Shown in pieces: positions 8,207 to 16,236 of a stretch of 64,000 nt of DNA (its first letter is position 1; each line of letters opens with the position of its first letter). The stretch is from Bacteroidota bacterium (lineage in GTDB: Bacteria; Bacteroidota; Bacteroidia; Cytophagales; Cyclobacteriaceae), in the NCBI GenBank assembly GCA_018267285.1, contig JAFDYU010000019.1, positions 264,039-328,038 on the forward strand. Direction: 5' to 3'. The position numbers and the translations under genes were made by a program. The notes beneath the pieces were generated by a model. The model was not told the origin of the DNA. It saw only the letters and a program-made list of their open reading frames with translations, and did no database searches.

Positions 8207-9046
8207 ATGAACCGAAGATCGTTTATTGAACTGTCTGCTTTAGCGGCAACCACCTTGATACTTCCATCTGTTTTTGCCACAGAAAATAAAATGAAAATAG
8301 GGCTGCAACTTTATACGTTGCGTGATGTTATTAATAAAGATGTTTTGGGTACACTGCAACAAATTGCTTCGTTTGGTTATCAGGAATTAGAGTCGTATGG
8401 TTATACCGATGGAAAATTATTTGGCCTCCCAATAAAAGAGGTGGCAACAATGACATCGGATTTGGGAATGAAAATCACGAGTGGGCACTATGGCATTGAT
8501 CTTTTTACAGACTGGGAGCGTGCGGCCAACGATGCTAAAGAGATTGGCTGCTCAAACATGGTGGTTCCATCTTTACCTCAAGCCAATAGGCAAAATTTAG
8601 ACAGCATAAAAAAAACCTGCGAGCAAATGAATCGTCAAGCCGAGGTGTGCAAAAAATATGAAATTCAATTTGGCTACCACAATCATGCCGATGAATTTGC
8701 TGTGATTGAGGGTAAAACAGTTTATGAATGGATGCTTTCTTTGCTTGATCCCAAGCTGGTTTCTATGGAGATGGATATTTACTGGGTTACGTATGCCGGG
8801 CAAAATCCTTTGAAGTGGTTTGAAAACTACTCGGGTCGGTTTCAGCAGTGGCATGTTAAGGATATGAGCAAAACAGATCGAAAGCGTAATGCAGACCTGG
8901 GCACAGGCACGATAGACTTTAAAGCTATTTTTGCAAAAGCCAATCTGGCGGGGCTTAAGCATTTCTACATTGAACAAGAAACGTACCCGTCATCGTCAAT
9001 GGAAAGCGCTAAAGTCTGTGCAGACAATGTAAAGAAATTTTATTGA
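8207..9046 (+). CDS. Tat-exported sugar phosphate isomerase/epimerase-like TIM-barrel protein
   Basis: This 279-aa protein starts with a twin-arginine signal (MNRRSFIELSALAATT), so it is probably exported folded. The rest matches the xylose isomerase-like TIM barrel family: KIGLQLYTLRDVI, GYQELESYGY, FGYHNHADEF (metal-binding His/Asp region), VSMEMDIYWV, WHVKDMSK and a late acidic FYIEQETYPSS. In Bacteroidota such proteins often act in sugar-acid or inositol-like catabolism, but no catabolic neighbours are present here. The substrate is unknown. It sits between a phosphoesterase (divergent) and pckG (same direction, 72 bp away). Confidence 0.87.
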   Translation: MNRRSFIELSALAATTLILPSVFATENKMKIGLQLYTLRDVINKDVLGTLQQIASFGYQELESYGYTDGKLFGLPIKEVATMTSDLGMKITSGHYGIDLFTDWERAANDAKEIGCSNMVVPSLPQANRQNLDSIKKTCEQMNRQAEVCKKYEIQFGYHNHADEFAVIEGKTVYEWMLSLLDPKLVSMEMDIYWVTYAGQNPLKWFENYSGRFQQWHVKDMSKTDRKRNADLGTGTIDFKAIFAKANLAGLKHFYIEQETYPSSSMESAKVCADNVKKFY

Positions 9047-9118
9047 GTTTTATTGCAACCGTTTGAACTCGGTTTTTGCTCGCTTTTTTTTATCTTTAAG
9101 CCTTAAATCCATCATCTT

Positions 9119-10969
9119 ATGGTAGGCATAGAAAAGCACACTTCCACCTACAAGGTCAACCACACCGAATTAAAAAAATGGGTTCAGCAAATAGTTGAGC
9201 AATGCCAGCCCGAACGAGTGCATTGGTGCGATGGCTCAAAAGAAGAGTATGATGTTTTGTGCAAAGAATTGGTTGAGAAAGGAACATTCATAAAACTCAA
9301 TACTGAAAAAAGACCTAATAGTTATGCGTGTTTTTCGGATCCGAGCGATGTGGCCCGCGTAGAAGACAGAACCTTTATTTGCAGCAGAAAAAAAGAAGAC
9401 GCAGGCCCAACCAACAACTGGGTCGACCCCAAGGAGATGAAAAATACTTTGAGCAAACTGCTTGAGGGGTGTATGAAGGGGCGAACCATGTACGTGATAC
9501 CGTTCAGCATGGGGCCAGTCGGTTCTAACATCTCTCACATCGGAATAGAAATTACCGATTCTGAATATGTAGTGGTAAACATGCACCTGATGACGAGAGT
9601 TGGAAAAAAAGTTGTTGATACGTTGGGTTCTGATGGTGAATTTGTAAAGGCGTTGCATACCCTTGGAGCCCCACTTTCCCTTGGCCAAAAAGATGTGAAG
9701 TGGCCGTGCAATCCCACAACAAAATATATTGTTCATTATCCCGAAGAACGTTCTATCGTTTCTTATGGATCGGGTTATGGAGGCAATGCGCTGCTCGGTA
9801 AAAAATGTTTTGCCTTACGCATTGCATCATCGATGGCAGAAGAAGAAGGATGGCTGGCCGAGCACATGCTTATACTTGGAGTTGAAAGCCCCGACAAAGA
9901 AAAGACATACGTAGCGGCTGCTTTTCCCAGTGCGTGCGGAAAAACAAACTTTGCTATGCTTATTCCACCTAAAGAATTTGCAGGTTGGAAGGTTACAACC
10001 GTTGGCGATGACATTGCCTGGATTAAACCCGGAAAAGATGGAAGGCTGCACGCCATAAACCCGGAGGCCGGGTACTTTGGTGTGGCACCGGGCACCAATA
10101 CCAAGAGCAACCCCAACGCCATGCTCACCATTTCTAAGAACACCATCTTCACCAATGTTGCCGTTACGGATGATGGCGACGTGTGGTGGGAGGGAATGAC
10201 GAAAGAAGCTCCAAAAAACCTTACGGATTGGCGGGGGCAAAAATGGGATCCCGCTTCAGGCAAACCGGCCGCTCACCCCAACGCGCGGTTCACCGCTCCG
10301 GCCTCGCAATGCCCCAGCATCGACAGCGACTGGGAGAATCACAACGGTGTGCCAATCAGTGCTTTTATTTTTGGTGGCCGGAGAAGCAACACCATTCCTC
10401 TGATCTATCAGGCTCATAATTGGAATTATGGCGTTTACCTGGCCGCTACCATGGGATCGGAAATGACAGCCGCAGCCTTTGGTGAAGTAGGTAAAGTAAG
10501 GCGCGATCCGTTTGCCATGCTTCCGTTCTGTGGCTACCACATGGGCGATTATTTTAATCACTGGCTGCAGTTTGGCCGCGACATTCCGAATCCGCCCCGC
10601 ATCTTTGGGGTGAACTGGTTTCGCAAAGACGACAAAGGAAATTTCTCATGGCCCGGTTTTGGCGATAATATGCGGGTGTTAAAATGGATTGTTGAAAAAG
10701 TAAGAGGTAAATCAAACGCAGTCGAAAGCCCGATTGGCTGGATGCCACATTACGAAGATATCGACTGGACCGGCCTCGATTTTTCTAAACAGCAGTTTGA
10801 TGAAATCATGGTGATTGACCGAGAGCAATGGAAAACGGAACTCCACTCTCATGCAGAACTTTTCGAACGCATGTACGATCGCCTTCCAAAAGAATTTATT
10901 TTTATGCGTGAGCTGCTGCTGTCAAGCCTGTGGCGATCTCCCGAAAAATGGAGTGTTGAAGGGGAGTAA
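9119..10969 (+). CDS. pckG: Phosphoenolpyruvate carboxykinase (GTP)
   Basis: This 616-aa enzyme interconverts oxaloacetate and PEP with GTP, the entry step of gluconeogenesis. The GTP-class signature is clear: the P-loop [12 protein letters not shown], the kinase-2-like [10 protein letters not shown] with metal-binding Asp, the substrate loop [15 protein letters not shown] with the reactive cysteine, and [11 protein letters not shown]. The length is standard for PckG and unlike the ATP-type PckA. It is about 5 kb from PEP carboxylase, so both directions of the PEP-oxaloacetate branch are encoded here. No terminator is visible before the convergent gene 14 nt downstream. Confidence 0.96.
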   Translation: MVGIEKHTSTYKVNHTELKKWVQQIVEQCQPERVHWCDGSKEEYDVLCKELVEKGTFIKLNTEKRPNSYACFSDPSDVARVEDRTFICSRKKEDAGPTNNWVDPKEMKNTLSKLLEGCMKGRTMYVIPFSMGPVGSNISHIGIEITDSEYVVVNMHLMTRVGKKVVDTLGSDGEFVKALHTLGAPLSLGQKDVKWPCNPTTKYIVHYPEERSIVSYGSGYGGNALLGKKCFALRIASSMAEEEGWLAEHMLILGVESPDKEKTYVAAAFPSACGKTNFAMLIPPKEFAGWKVTTVGDDIAWIKPGKDGRLHAINPEAGYFGVAPGTNTKSNPNAMLTISKNTIFTNVAVTDDGDVWWEGMTKEAPKNLTDWRGQKWDPASGKPAAHPNARFTAPASQCPSIDSDWENHNGVPISAFIFGGRRSNTIPLIYQAHNWNYGVYLAATMGSEMTAAAFGEVGKVRRDPFAMLPFCGYHMGDYFNHWLQFGRDIPNPPRIFGVNWFRKDDKGNFSWPGFGDNMRVLKWIVEKVRGKSNAVESPIGWMPHYEDIDWTGLDFSKQQFDEIMVIDREQWKTELHSHAELFERMYDRLPKEFIFMRELLLSSLWRSPEKWSVEGE

Positions 10970-10983
10970 ACAATTCGTTTTGA

Positions 10984-12144
10984 TTAGCTCATCTTCGAAA
11001 GCGCGTTGATGTATCGCTCGGGCAGTTCGCCTTTCGTAGCCATTTGATAGTCGGCATAGCTGCAGGGCACAACCGAGTTGCGCGCATATTTTGCACCCAG
11101 CCGTGCGTGGCTCACTTCCATCCACCATTTTTCGGTGAGTTTACTTTTATAGAAAACAATGGTTTCCGGTTCTACGGGCATAGATACCACAAACTTTAGA
11201 AAGTCGTTTGATTTGAAATTGGTCTCTTGCTTTCGCTGATAAAACCCTTCTATAAAATACCAAATCATGGTGGCTACCACCGAAGCAGTTTTTTTATGGA
11301 CATCGTCATACTGCGGATTGTATTCGTAAAACCCTGCCGAACTCAGTTTTTCATTCAGCCCTGCATACCAGCAAATCTGGCAAGCTTCTTCTCCGGTCAA
11401 CCCAAAAGGTTGGGCGTTAGCGTTGCCCGGTGCGTCCGTTGATTTAATGGCCGTAATATCAAACGAAAGCATATCGGCATAGCGGATGGCCGGTTCCATC
11501 TCGGCAAGGTTGGCACGCATCTGGCCAATCCGGTGTGCTTCAAAATTCAGTTTTTCAAGAACGGCAACCGAAAACGGATCGGTAAGGTAGGTTTGATGCG
11601 CAAGGTGTGTGTAACTAAACAAATAATTGGGCTCGTGCAGCAATACTTTGTGCAGGTGCTGTTGCGAAGCCGGGGCTGTTTTGCTGTCGTTCAAATCAAG
11701 AAAGGCATCGATGTTTAGAAAACTAACCAGCTTTTGCATGTCTTCGTAGCCTCGGTATTGCCCGTAGTCCAGATCGTGTGTGCCTCCCAAAAGTATGGGC
11801 ATCACATTTACTTCCAACAGCATTCGGCACACTTCACTGATACGTGTGTAGGTTTCATCCAGATCGACCCCCACATTCAGGTTGCCGAGGTCAACAATAT
11901 TGTAAGCCCCCGTTCCTTTTTTGAGGTGATATAGTTTTTTTCTGATTTCATTGGCGCCTTGCATCGCACCCTGATTATTTGGAGTGCCTCGCTCTTCGCA
12001 AATGCCAATCAATGCAATTTGTGCCTGCTTGTAATCCGGTATCTTTTCAGTGTAGGCTCTGATGTTTTTAAAAAAGGAATTGCTTGGGTAATCGGCATTG
12101 TAAATAGATTCATCGATGGGAGAGAAAAATAGGGTGAGGTCCAT
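10984..12144 (-). CDS. Formimidoylglutamase-like ureohydrolase-fold protein with altered metal site
   Basis: This 386-aa protein aligns by motif to the arginase/agmatinase/formimidoylglutamase superfamily. Active members bind two Mn ions through GGDHS, DAHxD and SxDxDxxDP. Here the motifs read GGTHD (His123 kept), DAFLD (His replaced by Phe148) and SFDITAIKSTDAP (Asp229 kept, second Asp replaced by Thr231). At least two metal ligands are therefore missing, which argues against ordinary hydrolase activity. I recall that related Bacteroidota proteins, often annotated formimidoylglutamase, carry similar changes, so this may be a conserved non-classical branch. The C-terminus contains a Trp-rich KWWMEVSHARLG segment. 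Catalytic function is uncertain. Confidence 0.8.
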   Translation of the reverse strand: MDLTLFFSPIDESIYNADYPSNSFFKNIRAYTEKIPDYKQAQIALIGICEERGTPNNQGAMQGANEIRKKLYHLKKGTGAYNIVDLGNLNVGVDLDETYTRISEVCRMLLEVNVMPILLGGTHDLDYGQYRGYEDMQKLVSFLNIDAFLDLNDSKTAPASQQHLHKVLLHEPNYLFSYTHLAHQTYLTDPFSVAVLEKLNFEAHRIGQMRANLAEMEPAIRYADMLSFDITAIKSTDAPGNANAQPFGLTGEEACQICWYAGLNEKLSSAGFYEYNPQYDDVHKKTASVVATMIWYFIEGFYQRKQETNFKSNDFLKFVVSMPVEPETIVFYKSKLTEKWWMEVSHARLGAKYARNSVVPCSYADYQMATKGELPERYINALSKMS

Positions 12145-12160
12145 GCAGTGGTTATTTAAA

Positions 12161-12191
12161 CAAAGCTAAAATTCTTGTGCTTCTTTAACAA
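12161..12191 (-). promoter_or_regulatory. Bacteroidota sigma-A promoter for formimidoylglutamase-like gene
   Basis: Read on the minus strand, TTG (12189-12191), a 20-nt spacer and TAGCTTTG (12161-12168) fit the consensus exactly. The predicted start near 12155 leaves about 10 nt before the ATG at 12144. Confidence 0.65.
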
Positions 12192-12234
12192 TGATGTTAT
12201 TTGTATTTTAGTATTCTTAAATCAAAAAAGCAAA

Positions 12235-12657
12235 ATGAAAAACATGGTAGCCTGCATTTTGGGGTTAATTACAGTGCCGGTTTTTGCCCAAACAATTGAG
12301 GGCACGTGGCAGATGACGGATAGCAGAACTTGCTTTCAATCTGAGATGAAAGAAAGCGATACGGAAAAAGAATTAGAGGGTATGATGGGCGCGAACTCGT
12401 CTAATTCGGTTGCTAAGATTATTATTTTCAAAAAAGACGGGTCGGGTAAAGAAGGTATTTTTTCTGTGGGCAAGAAAAAAGGTGACGACATGAACGCCTT
12501 TCAATACAAAATCAACGACAATATGCTACTATTTATAGATAAGAAATCAGGAATGGCTACACAGCGTTTTGTGATAGACGAACTTTCAGAATCTTCCCTT
12601 AAAATTCACGATGCAATGAAAGACTGCGAGACAAAGGCGTTTACAAAAGTAAAATAA
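12235..12657 (+). CDS. Small secreted lipocalin-like protein
   Basis: The ATG at 12235 gives a 140-aa product with a clean signal peptide (MKNMVACILGLITVPVFAQ). An upstream in-frame TTG would add 20 non-signal residues and is rejected. The mature part opens with TIEGTWQMTDSRTC, the G-x-W start typical of small lipocalin-like beta-barrels. A KEGIFSVGKKKGDDMNAFQY strand pair and a C-terminal DCETKAFTKVK follow. Two cysteines (in SRTCFQ and KDCETK) could form a disulfide. The ligand is unknown. It converges on the cupin gene with 4 nt between stops. Confidence 0.6.
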   Translation: MKNMVACILGLITVPVFAQTIEGTWQMTDSRTCFQSEMKESDTEKELEGMMGANSSNSVAKIIIFKKDGSGKEGIFSVGKKKGDDMNAFQYKINDNMLLFIDKKSGMATQRFVIDELSESSLKIHDAMKDCETKAFTKVK

Positions 12658-12661
12658 GAGA

Positions 12662-12994
12662 TCAGTCCACAACAAATAATTTCACCCCGCTTTCGCTATA
12701 CGTGCGGTGGCTTTCGGCATGGTCGCCCACTTGGTAGGTCATTCCTTTTTTCAGTTCGAACTTCCGTCCATCGGATAGCTCGGTAATCATAGAGCCTTCG
12801 ATGCAAAATATAAAATGGCCTTTGTTGCACCAATGGTCGGCCAGATAGTTGGCTGAATATTCCACCATTCGCAAGCGCACCTCACCGTGGTGCTGAATTT
12901 TCCAGTTGGCAAAACCGGTTGTGCCCTTGTGTCGTTCAGGGTCAATTTGATTCCAGTCGGTTGCGGAAAATTTTATTGAACTGTCTATTTTCAT
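12662..12994 (-). CDS. DHCW-motif cupin-fold protein
   Basis: This 110-aa single-domain cupin contains the motif DHWCNKGHFIFCIEG (around residues 50-65), which fits the group called DHCW-motif cupins. The second cupin half is MTYQVGDHAESHRTYSESG. The histidines and Glu could hold a metal, but no substrate is established. Its ATG overlaps the stop of the Rieske oxygenase as ATGA, so the two are very likely co-translated and may act on the same compound. Confidence 0.85.
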   Translation of the reverse strand: MKIDSSIKFSATDWNQIDPERHKGTTGFANWKIQHHGEVRLRMVEYSANYLADHWCNKGHFIFCIEGSMITELSDGRKFELKKGMTYQVGDHAESHRTYSESGVKLFVVD

Positions 12995-14076
12995 TCTGCA
13001 TTCATAAATTCAGCAATCAAACGATGAAAATGATGTGTGCCGGTTTCGCGCGTAACGGAATACCGACCATGTTGATAAAAACGAGAGCGTATTCCGCGCT
13101 GCACGTTTTGAACTACATCTTCATCTTCTAATTCTACTTTGTGAAGGTCGGCCCCGGCACCTTGCCGAAGTTTATTTTCATCTCGTACAAACGATAGAAA
13201 AGATACTTTGGTTTTGTCAATATCAATGGGGCAAACTAGGTTTATGGATAGGCCCCACGGATAAAAATTGAACATCATGTTCGGGAAAACCCAAAAATAA
13301 TAACTGGCCACGTGCTTACCGTAATCCGGGGAAGTGCGGGGCAGGTCGAACGCAATTTCATCTTCTTTGGCAATGCCAAGTTGTAAGCTCGAATAGCGAG
13401 AAAGTTCTACGGTATAATTACTGTAATCAATAACGGAGTTCAAATCGGCATGAACAAACGGAATATGAAAACCTTCGAGGTAATTTTCGCAATACAGAGC
13501 CCAGTGTGCGTTTATATGATACTCTTTCGAAAGTTCCGGATGAAAGATATAATCCTGTAACGGCATCCAGCCAACCCGATCTGCCATAGGTTTTAAGAAA
13601 GCTTCGGCATTCAATTTGGAATGGAGCGAAGTAAACAGCCATTTGCCCCAGGTGTGAAGCGGCAGTTTGTGTAAATGATCTGTCTCGGTCGGGAAATTCT
13701 TCACTTCTTTAAACTCTGGCATGGAAAGAAACTTTCCATCTAATTGAAACCTGCGGCCGTGGTATTTGCACCGGAGATCTTTAAGTTGGCAAGGCTTTTC
13801 TACAATAAGATTACCGCGATGCGTACATACATTAGAAAGGCAGTGCAAGTTGCTGTTTTGGTCTTTTGAAATAAGGATCGGCTCACCGATGAAATTCTCC
13901 AACAGGTTGACGGGCGTTACCCAACCATTTTCTTTCACCGAATCGGTATCGCCAATAAATTGCCAGCTGCGGCCGAAAATCTTTTCTTTCGATTTATGAA
14001 AAAGATCTTCGTTCAGATAGAAATTAGTATCGAGAGTTTTTGCGATAGAGATATCGGAATCAATAAAAAACGCCAT
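12991..14076 (-). CDS. Rieske non-heme iron oxygenase, alpha-subunit type
   Basis: This 361-aa protein has an N-terminal Rieske [2Fe-2S] domain (CTHRGN ... CKYHGRRF: Cys-x-His and Cys-x2-His) and a C-terminal catalytic domain with a mononuclear iron site (ENYLEGFHIPFVH: two His ligands). A later Asp in EDEDVVQNVQRG is probably the third ligand. The pattern is closest to choline-monooxygenase/carnitine-type and other ring-hydroxylating alpha subunits that act without a beta subunit. No ferredoxin reductase is nearby, so electrons must come from elsewhere. It forms a two-gene operon with a cupin. The substrate is unknown. Confidence 0.9.
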   Translation of the reverse strand: MAFFIDSDISIAKTLDTNFYLNEDLFHKSKEKIFGRSWQFIGDTDSVKENGWVTPVNLLENFIGEPILISKDQNSNLHCLSNVCTHRGNLIVEKPCQLKDLRCKYHGRRFQLDGKFLSMPEFKEVKNFPTETDHLHKLPLHTWGKWLFTSLHSKLNAEAFLKPMADRVGWMPLQDYIFHPELSKEYHINAHWALYCENYLEGFHIPFVHADLNSVIDYSNYTVELSRYSSLQLGIAKEDEIAFDLPRTSPDYGKHVASYYFWVFPNMMFNFYPWGLSINLVCPIDIDKTKVSFLSFVRDENKLRQGAGADLHKVELEDEDVVQNVQRGIRSRFYQHGRYSVTRETGTHHFHRLIAEFMNAE

Positions 14077-14154
14077 GACGAGTGAATTTGAATTACAAAT
14101 TACTAATTCAGTTTAACAAATTTTGCAAACAGGCAACCAACTTGTTGGATTGAT

Positions 14155-14808
14155 TTAGATATGAAGTGGTTCTTTAGCCCCAAGATGGTGAGGAGCGGTA
14201 TTGAGTATGTAGAGGTCTAACACAGCTTTGGTCCGCGCAAAGTATTCGCGAACAAAAACTCTAAGGGGGGTTTCATCTTCCGATTCCTGAGTTACCAGCG
14301 CAACGGCATCAATGTTGTAGTACCTGCTGATGAATAAAGCACGGTAGCTGTGAAAAGACTGGGTTATGATAGTAATTTTTTCCTGGCCAAAAATTTCTTT
14401 GCTTCGCACAATCGAGTCGAGCGTTCGAAGCCCCGCGTAATCAAGGGTAATGGCACTGTCGGGCACGCCAAGTTGCCCCAATGCTTTTTTCATTTCAATC
14501 GGCTCGTTGTAATAAACGGTACGGTTGTCGCCACTTACTATGATATGATTGATTTTTCCTTCGCGATAAAGTTCTGCGGCTGCTTTGATGCGGTTTTCGA
14601 AAAAGGGGTTTGCATCTCCATTGCTTAATTTGCTGCTGGTGCCGAGTACCAATGCCACGCGGTGGCCATTCAATAAATTAATATCGCGTACAACTTGATC
14701 TTCCGTACTAATCACCACCCAAAGGTTCGAGCAAATAATTAAGAGCAATGTCAGGCCAGACAAAACAACACCCACTATTTTCAACTTCCGCCAGGAAAAC
14801 ATGATCAA
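14155..14808 (-). CDS. SanA/YdcF-type DUF218 membrane protein
   Basis: This 217-aa protein has one N-terminal membrane segment (VVLSGLTLLLIICSNLWVV) followed by a DUF218 domain: ALVLGTS, NPFFENRIKAAAELY, HIIVSGDN, LDYAGLRTLDSI and ITQSFHSYRAL. The arrangement is that of SanA, an inner-membrane protein with its domain in the periplasm that affects envelope barrier function in enterobacteria. The biochemical activity is not known. It lies 25 bp upstream of trmH on the same strand, without a clear terminator between them. Confidence 0.88.
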   Translation of the reverse strand: MIMFSWRKLKIVGVVLSGLTLLLIICSNLWVVISTEDQVVRDINLLNGHRVALVLGTSSKLSNGDANPFFENRIKAAAELYREGKINHIIVSGDNRTVYYNEPIEMKKALGQLGVPDSAITLDYAGLRTLDSIVRSKEIFGQEKITIITQSFHSYRALFISRYYNIDAVALVTQESEDETPLRVFVREYFARTKAVLDLYILNTAPHHLGAKEPLHI

Positions 14809-14833
14809 TTTTTGATTAAAGCGTTAGACAAAG

Positions 14834-15514
14834 TTAGGCAATCGAACGGAGAAATTCTTGCTCGATCAAATCAGATCTACGCACGATTTTTCGAAACCAC
14901 TGCAAGCGCAACATTTCTTTTTCAGGCTCCGTAAGCTGCCAGTTTATTTCTGAAAGCCTCAGCTTCGTGAGAAAAGTATTTAAACAGAGCGCAGCACATA
15001 CGGAAATATTGAAGCTTTCGGTGAAGCCAAACATGGGCACAACTATTTTCTGATCTGCGTGTTCGATTGCATATTTCGAAGTACCCTGCAACTCGTTGCC
15101 CATAACAATTGCAATTTTTTGATCGATTGCGACTTCGTTAACCGAAATGCCATCGGGCGAGGGGTCTGTCACCAGGATTTTGTAACCCGATTGCCTAAGG
15201 TTGCGAAAGCATATCTCGGTATTGTTGAAACCTTTCATTTTGTGGCGATGTAGGTCAAGCCACTTGTTCGCACCTTTTAGCACTTTTTTGTTGGTGCCAT
15301 AATTGCTGGTGTCTTCAATGATGTGTACGTCTTGCAGGCCGAGGCATTCGCACGTGCGCAACGTAGCGCTGGCATTTTGCGATTGGTAGATGTTTTCAAG
15401 CACAAGGGTAATGTGCCGGGTACGTACGGCCAATACTTTTTCTATGAAAGCTTTCTTGTGCTCGGTAACGTATTGACTAAGGTGGTGGATGACCCGTTGT
15501 TCTTTAGACAGCAT
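14834..15514 (-). CDS. trmH: tRNA (guanosine-2'-O)-methyltransferase, TrmH/SpoU family
   Basis: This 226-aa SPOUT methyltransferase has motif 1 (NIYQSQNASATLRTCECLG), motif 2 (AIVMGNELQG) and motif 3 (IVVPMFGFTESFNISVCAAL), which together form the knotted SAM-binding site. The N-terminal helical extension and a C-terminal LTEPEKEMLRLQWFRKIV tail resemble TrmH, which methylates G18 in the tRNA D-loop, more than the longer rRNA enzyme RlmB. The exact target is inferred from similarity only. Confidence 0.85.
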   Translation of the reverse strand: MLSKEQRVIHHLSQYVTEHKKAFIEKVLAVRTRHITLVLENIYQSQNASATLRTCECLGLQDVHIIEDTSNYGTNKKVLKGANKWLDLHRHKMKGFNNTEICFRNLRQSGYKILVTDPSPDGISVNEVAIDQKIAIVMGNELQGTSKYAIEHADQKIVVPMFGFTESFNISVCAALCLNTFLTKLRLSEINWQLTEPEKEMLRLQWFRKIVRRSDLIEQEFLRSIA

Positions 15515-15579
15515 TATATTTCATCAGACCGCAAAGTACCCAGTCTTAATGAAACGACAAGACTTAATGTACTATTGAA

Positions 15580-16158
15580 TCAAGGGTTGCTTTCTTCCTC
15601 TTCTTCGGCAGCCTTAGCTTGCTGTTCGATAAAGCCATCTGCCCAAAAACGGTATTTATCGAGAATTGAAATCACGGCATTGCGCAGGTGTCTTTGATTG
15701 GCAAAATCAATATCGCCATAAAGCGCAGTGGCATAGCCTTGCCATATCGACCGATTGAGCCTGCGGTCGTAAAACTGGATAAGCAAGGTCCCCGTCTTCA
15801 AATTATATTTTTTCTTATCGTAGGTTAGGTTTTCTTTTCTGCTTTTGATCCAATTTTCAATGGCCGGCTGCATGTATCCATTAAATTTCAGGCTGTCGTT
15901 GTACATTTTGTAGCTGATGATCAGATGCGGGCGAGTGCCTGTTTTACGGTAGCCCAAAAACTTCATTCTTGAGACTATCGACTTCTCAATCGATGCGTTC
16001 ATCATCGAACTGTCTGCAATGCCAATGGGTTTGAGCATATCATAAGTTCGGTATCTTTTAAAATTCCCTTTGTAGCTGTAATCGTACTCTACCGGCAATT
16101 CCTTGTAGCCAAGGCAAGAAGTCAGTGCCAAAAACAAGATGAAGAATAGTTTTTTCAT
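15580..16158 (-). CDS. DUF4136-type lipoprotein
   Basis: This 192-aa protein has a lipoprotein signal (MKKLFFILFLALTSC, lipidated Cys15). The body matches DUF4136: a YDYSYKGNFKRYRTYDM strand at the start, paired residues around MKFLGYRK, a GTLLIQFYD strand, and a final IWQGYATALYG followed by a helix. These proteins are thought to sit in the periplasm attached to a membrane; their role is not established. It ends in an acidic tail (AAEEEEESNP). It is divergent from ppc. Confidence 0.82.
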   Translation of the reverse strand: MKKLFFILFLALTSCLGYKELPVEYDYSYKGNFKRYRTYDMLKPIGIADSSMMNASIEKSIVSRMKFLGYRKTGTRPHLIISYKMYNDSLKFNGYMQPAIENWIKSRKENLTYDKKKYNLKTGTLLIQFYDRRLNRSIWQGYATALYGDIDFANQRHLRNAVISILDKYRFWADGFIEQQAKAAEEEEESNP

Positions 16159-16175
16159 AACTTACGGATCAGAAT

Positions 16176-16206
16176 GAAAGTTAATATTTTATTTGCGTGA
16201 TTCAAA
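16176..16206 (-). promoter_or_regulatory. Candidate sigma-A promoter for DUF4136 lipoprotein
   Basis: On the minus strand, TTTG (16203-16206), a 19-nt spacer and TAACTTTC (16176-16183) match the consensus with one mismatch in the last -7 base. The start would be about 12 nt before the ATG. Confidence 0.5.
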
Positions 16207-16236
16207 CGAATAATAAATGTCTTATATTTTTTTTAT

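Noticed and set aside
9775-10263. Overlapping open frames opposite pckG
   Set aside because: They mirror conserved pckG codons and have no protein-like features of their own.
16192-16230. Possible sigma-A promoter for ppc (TTTG and TATATTTT)
   Set aside because: The spacer is 27 nt and the predicted start would fall at the ATG.
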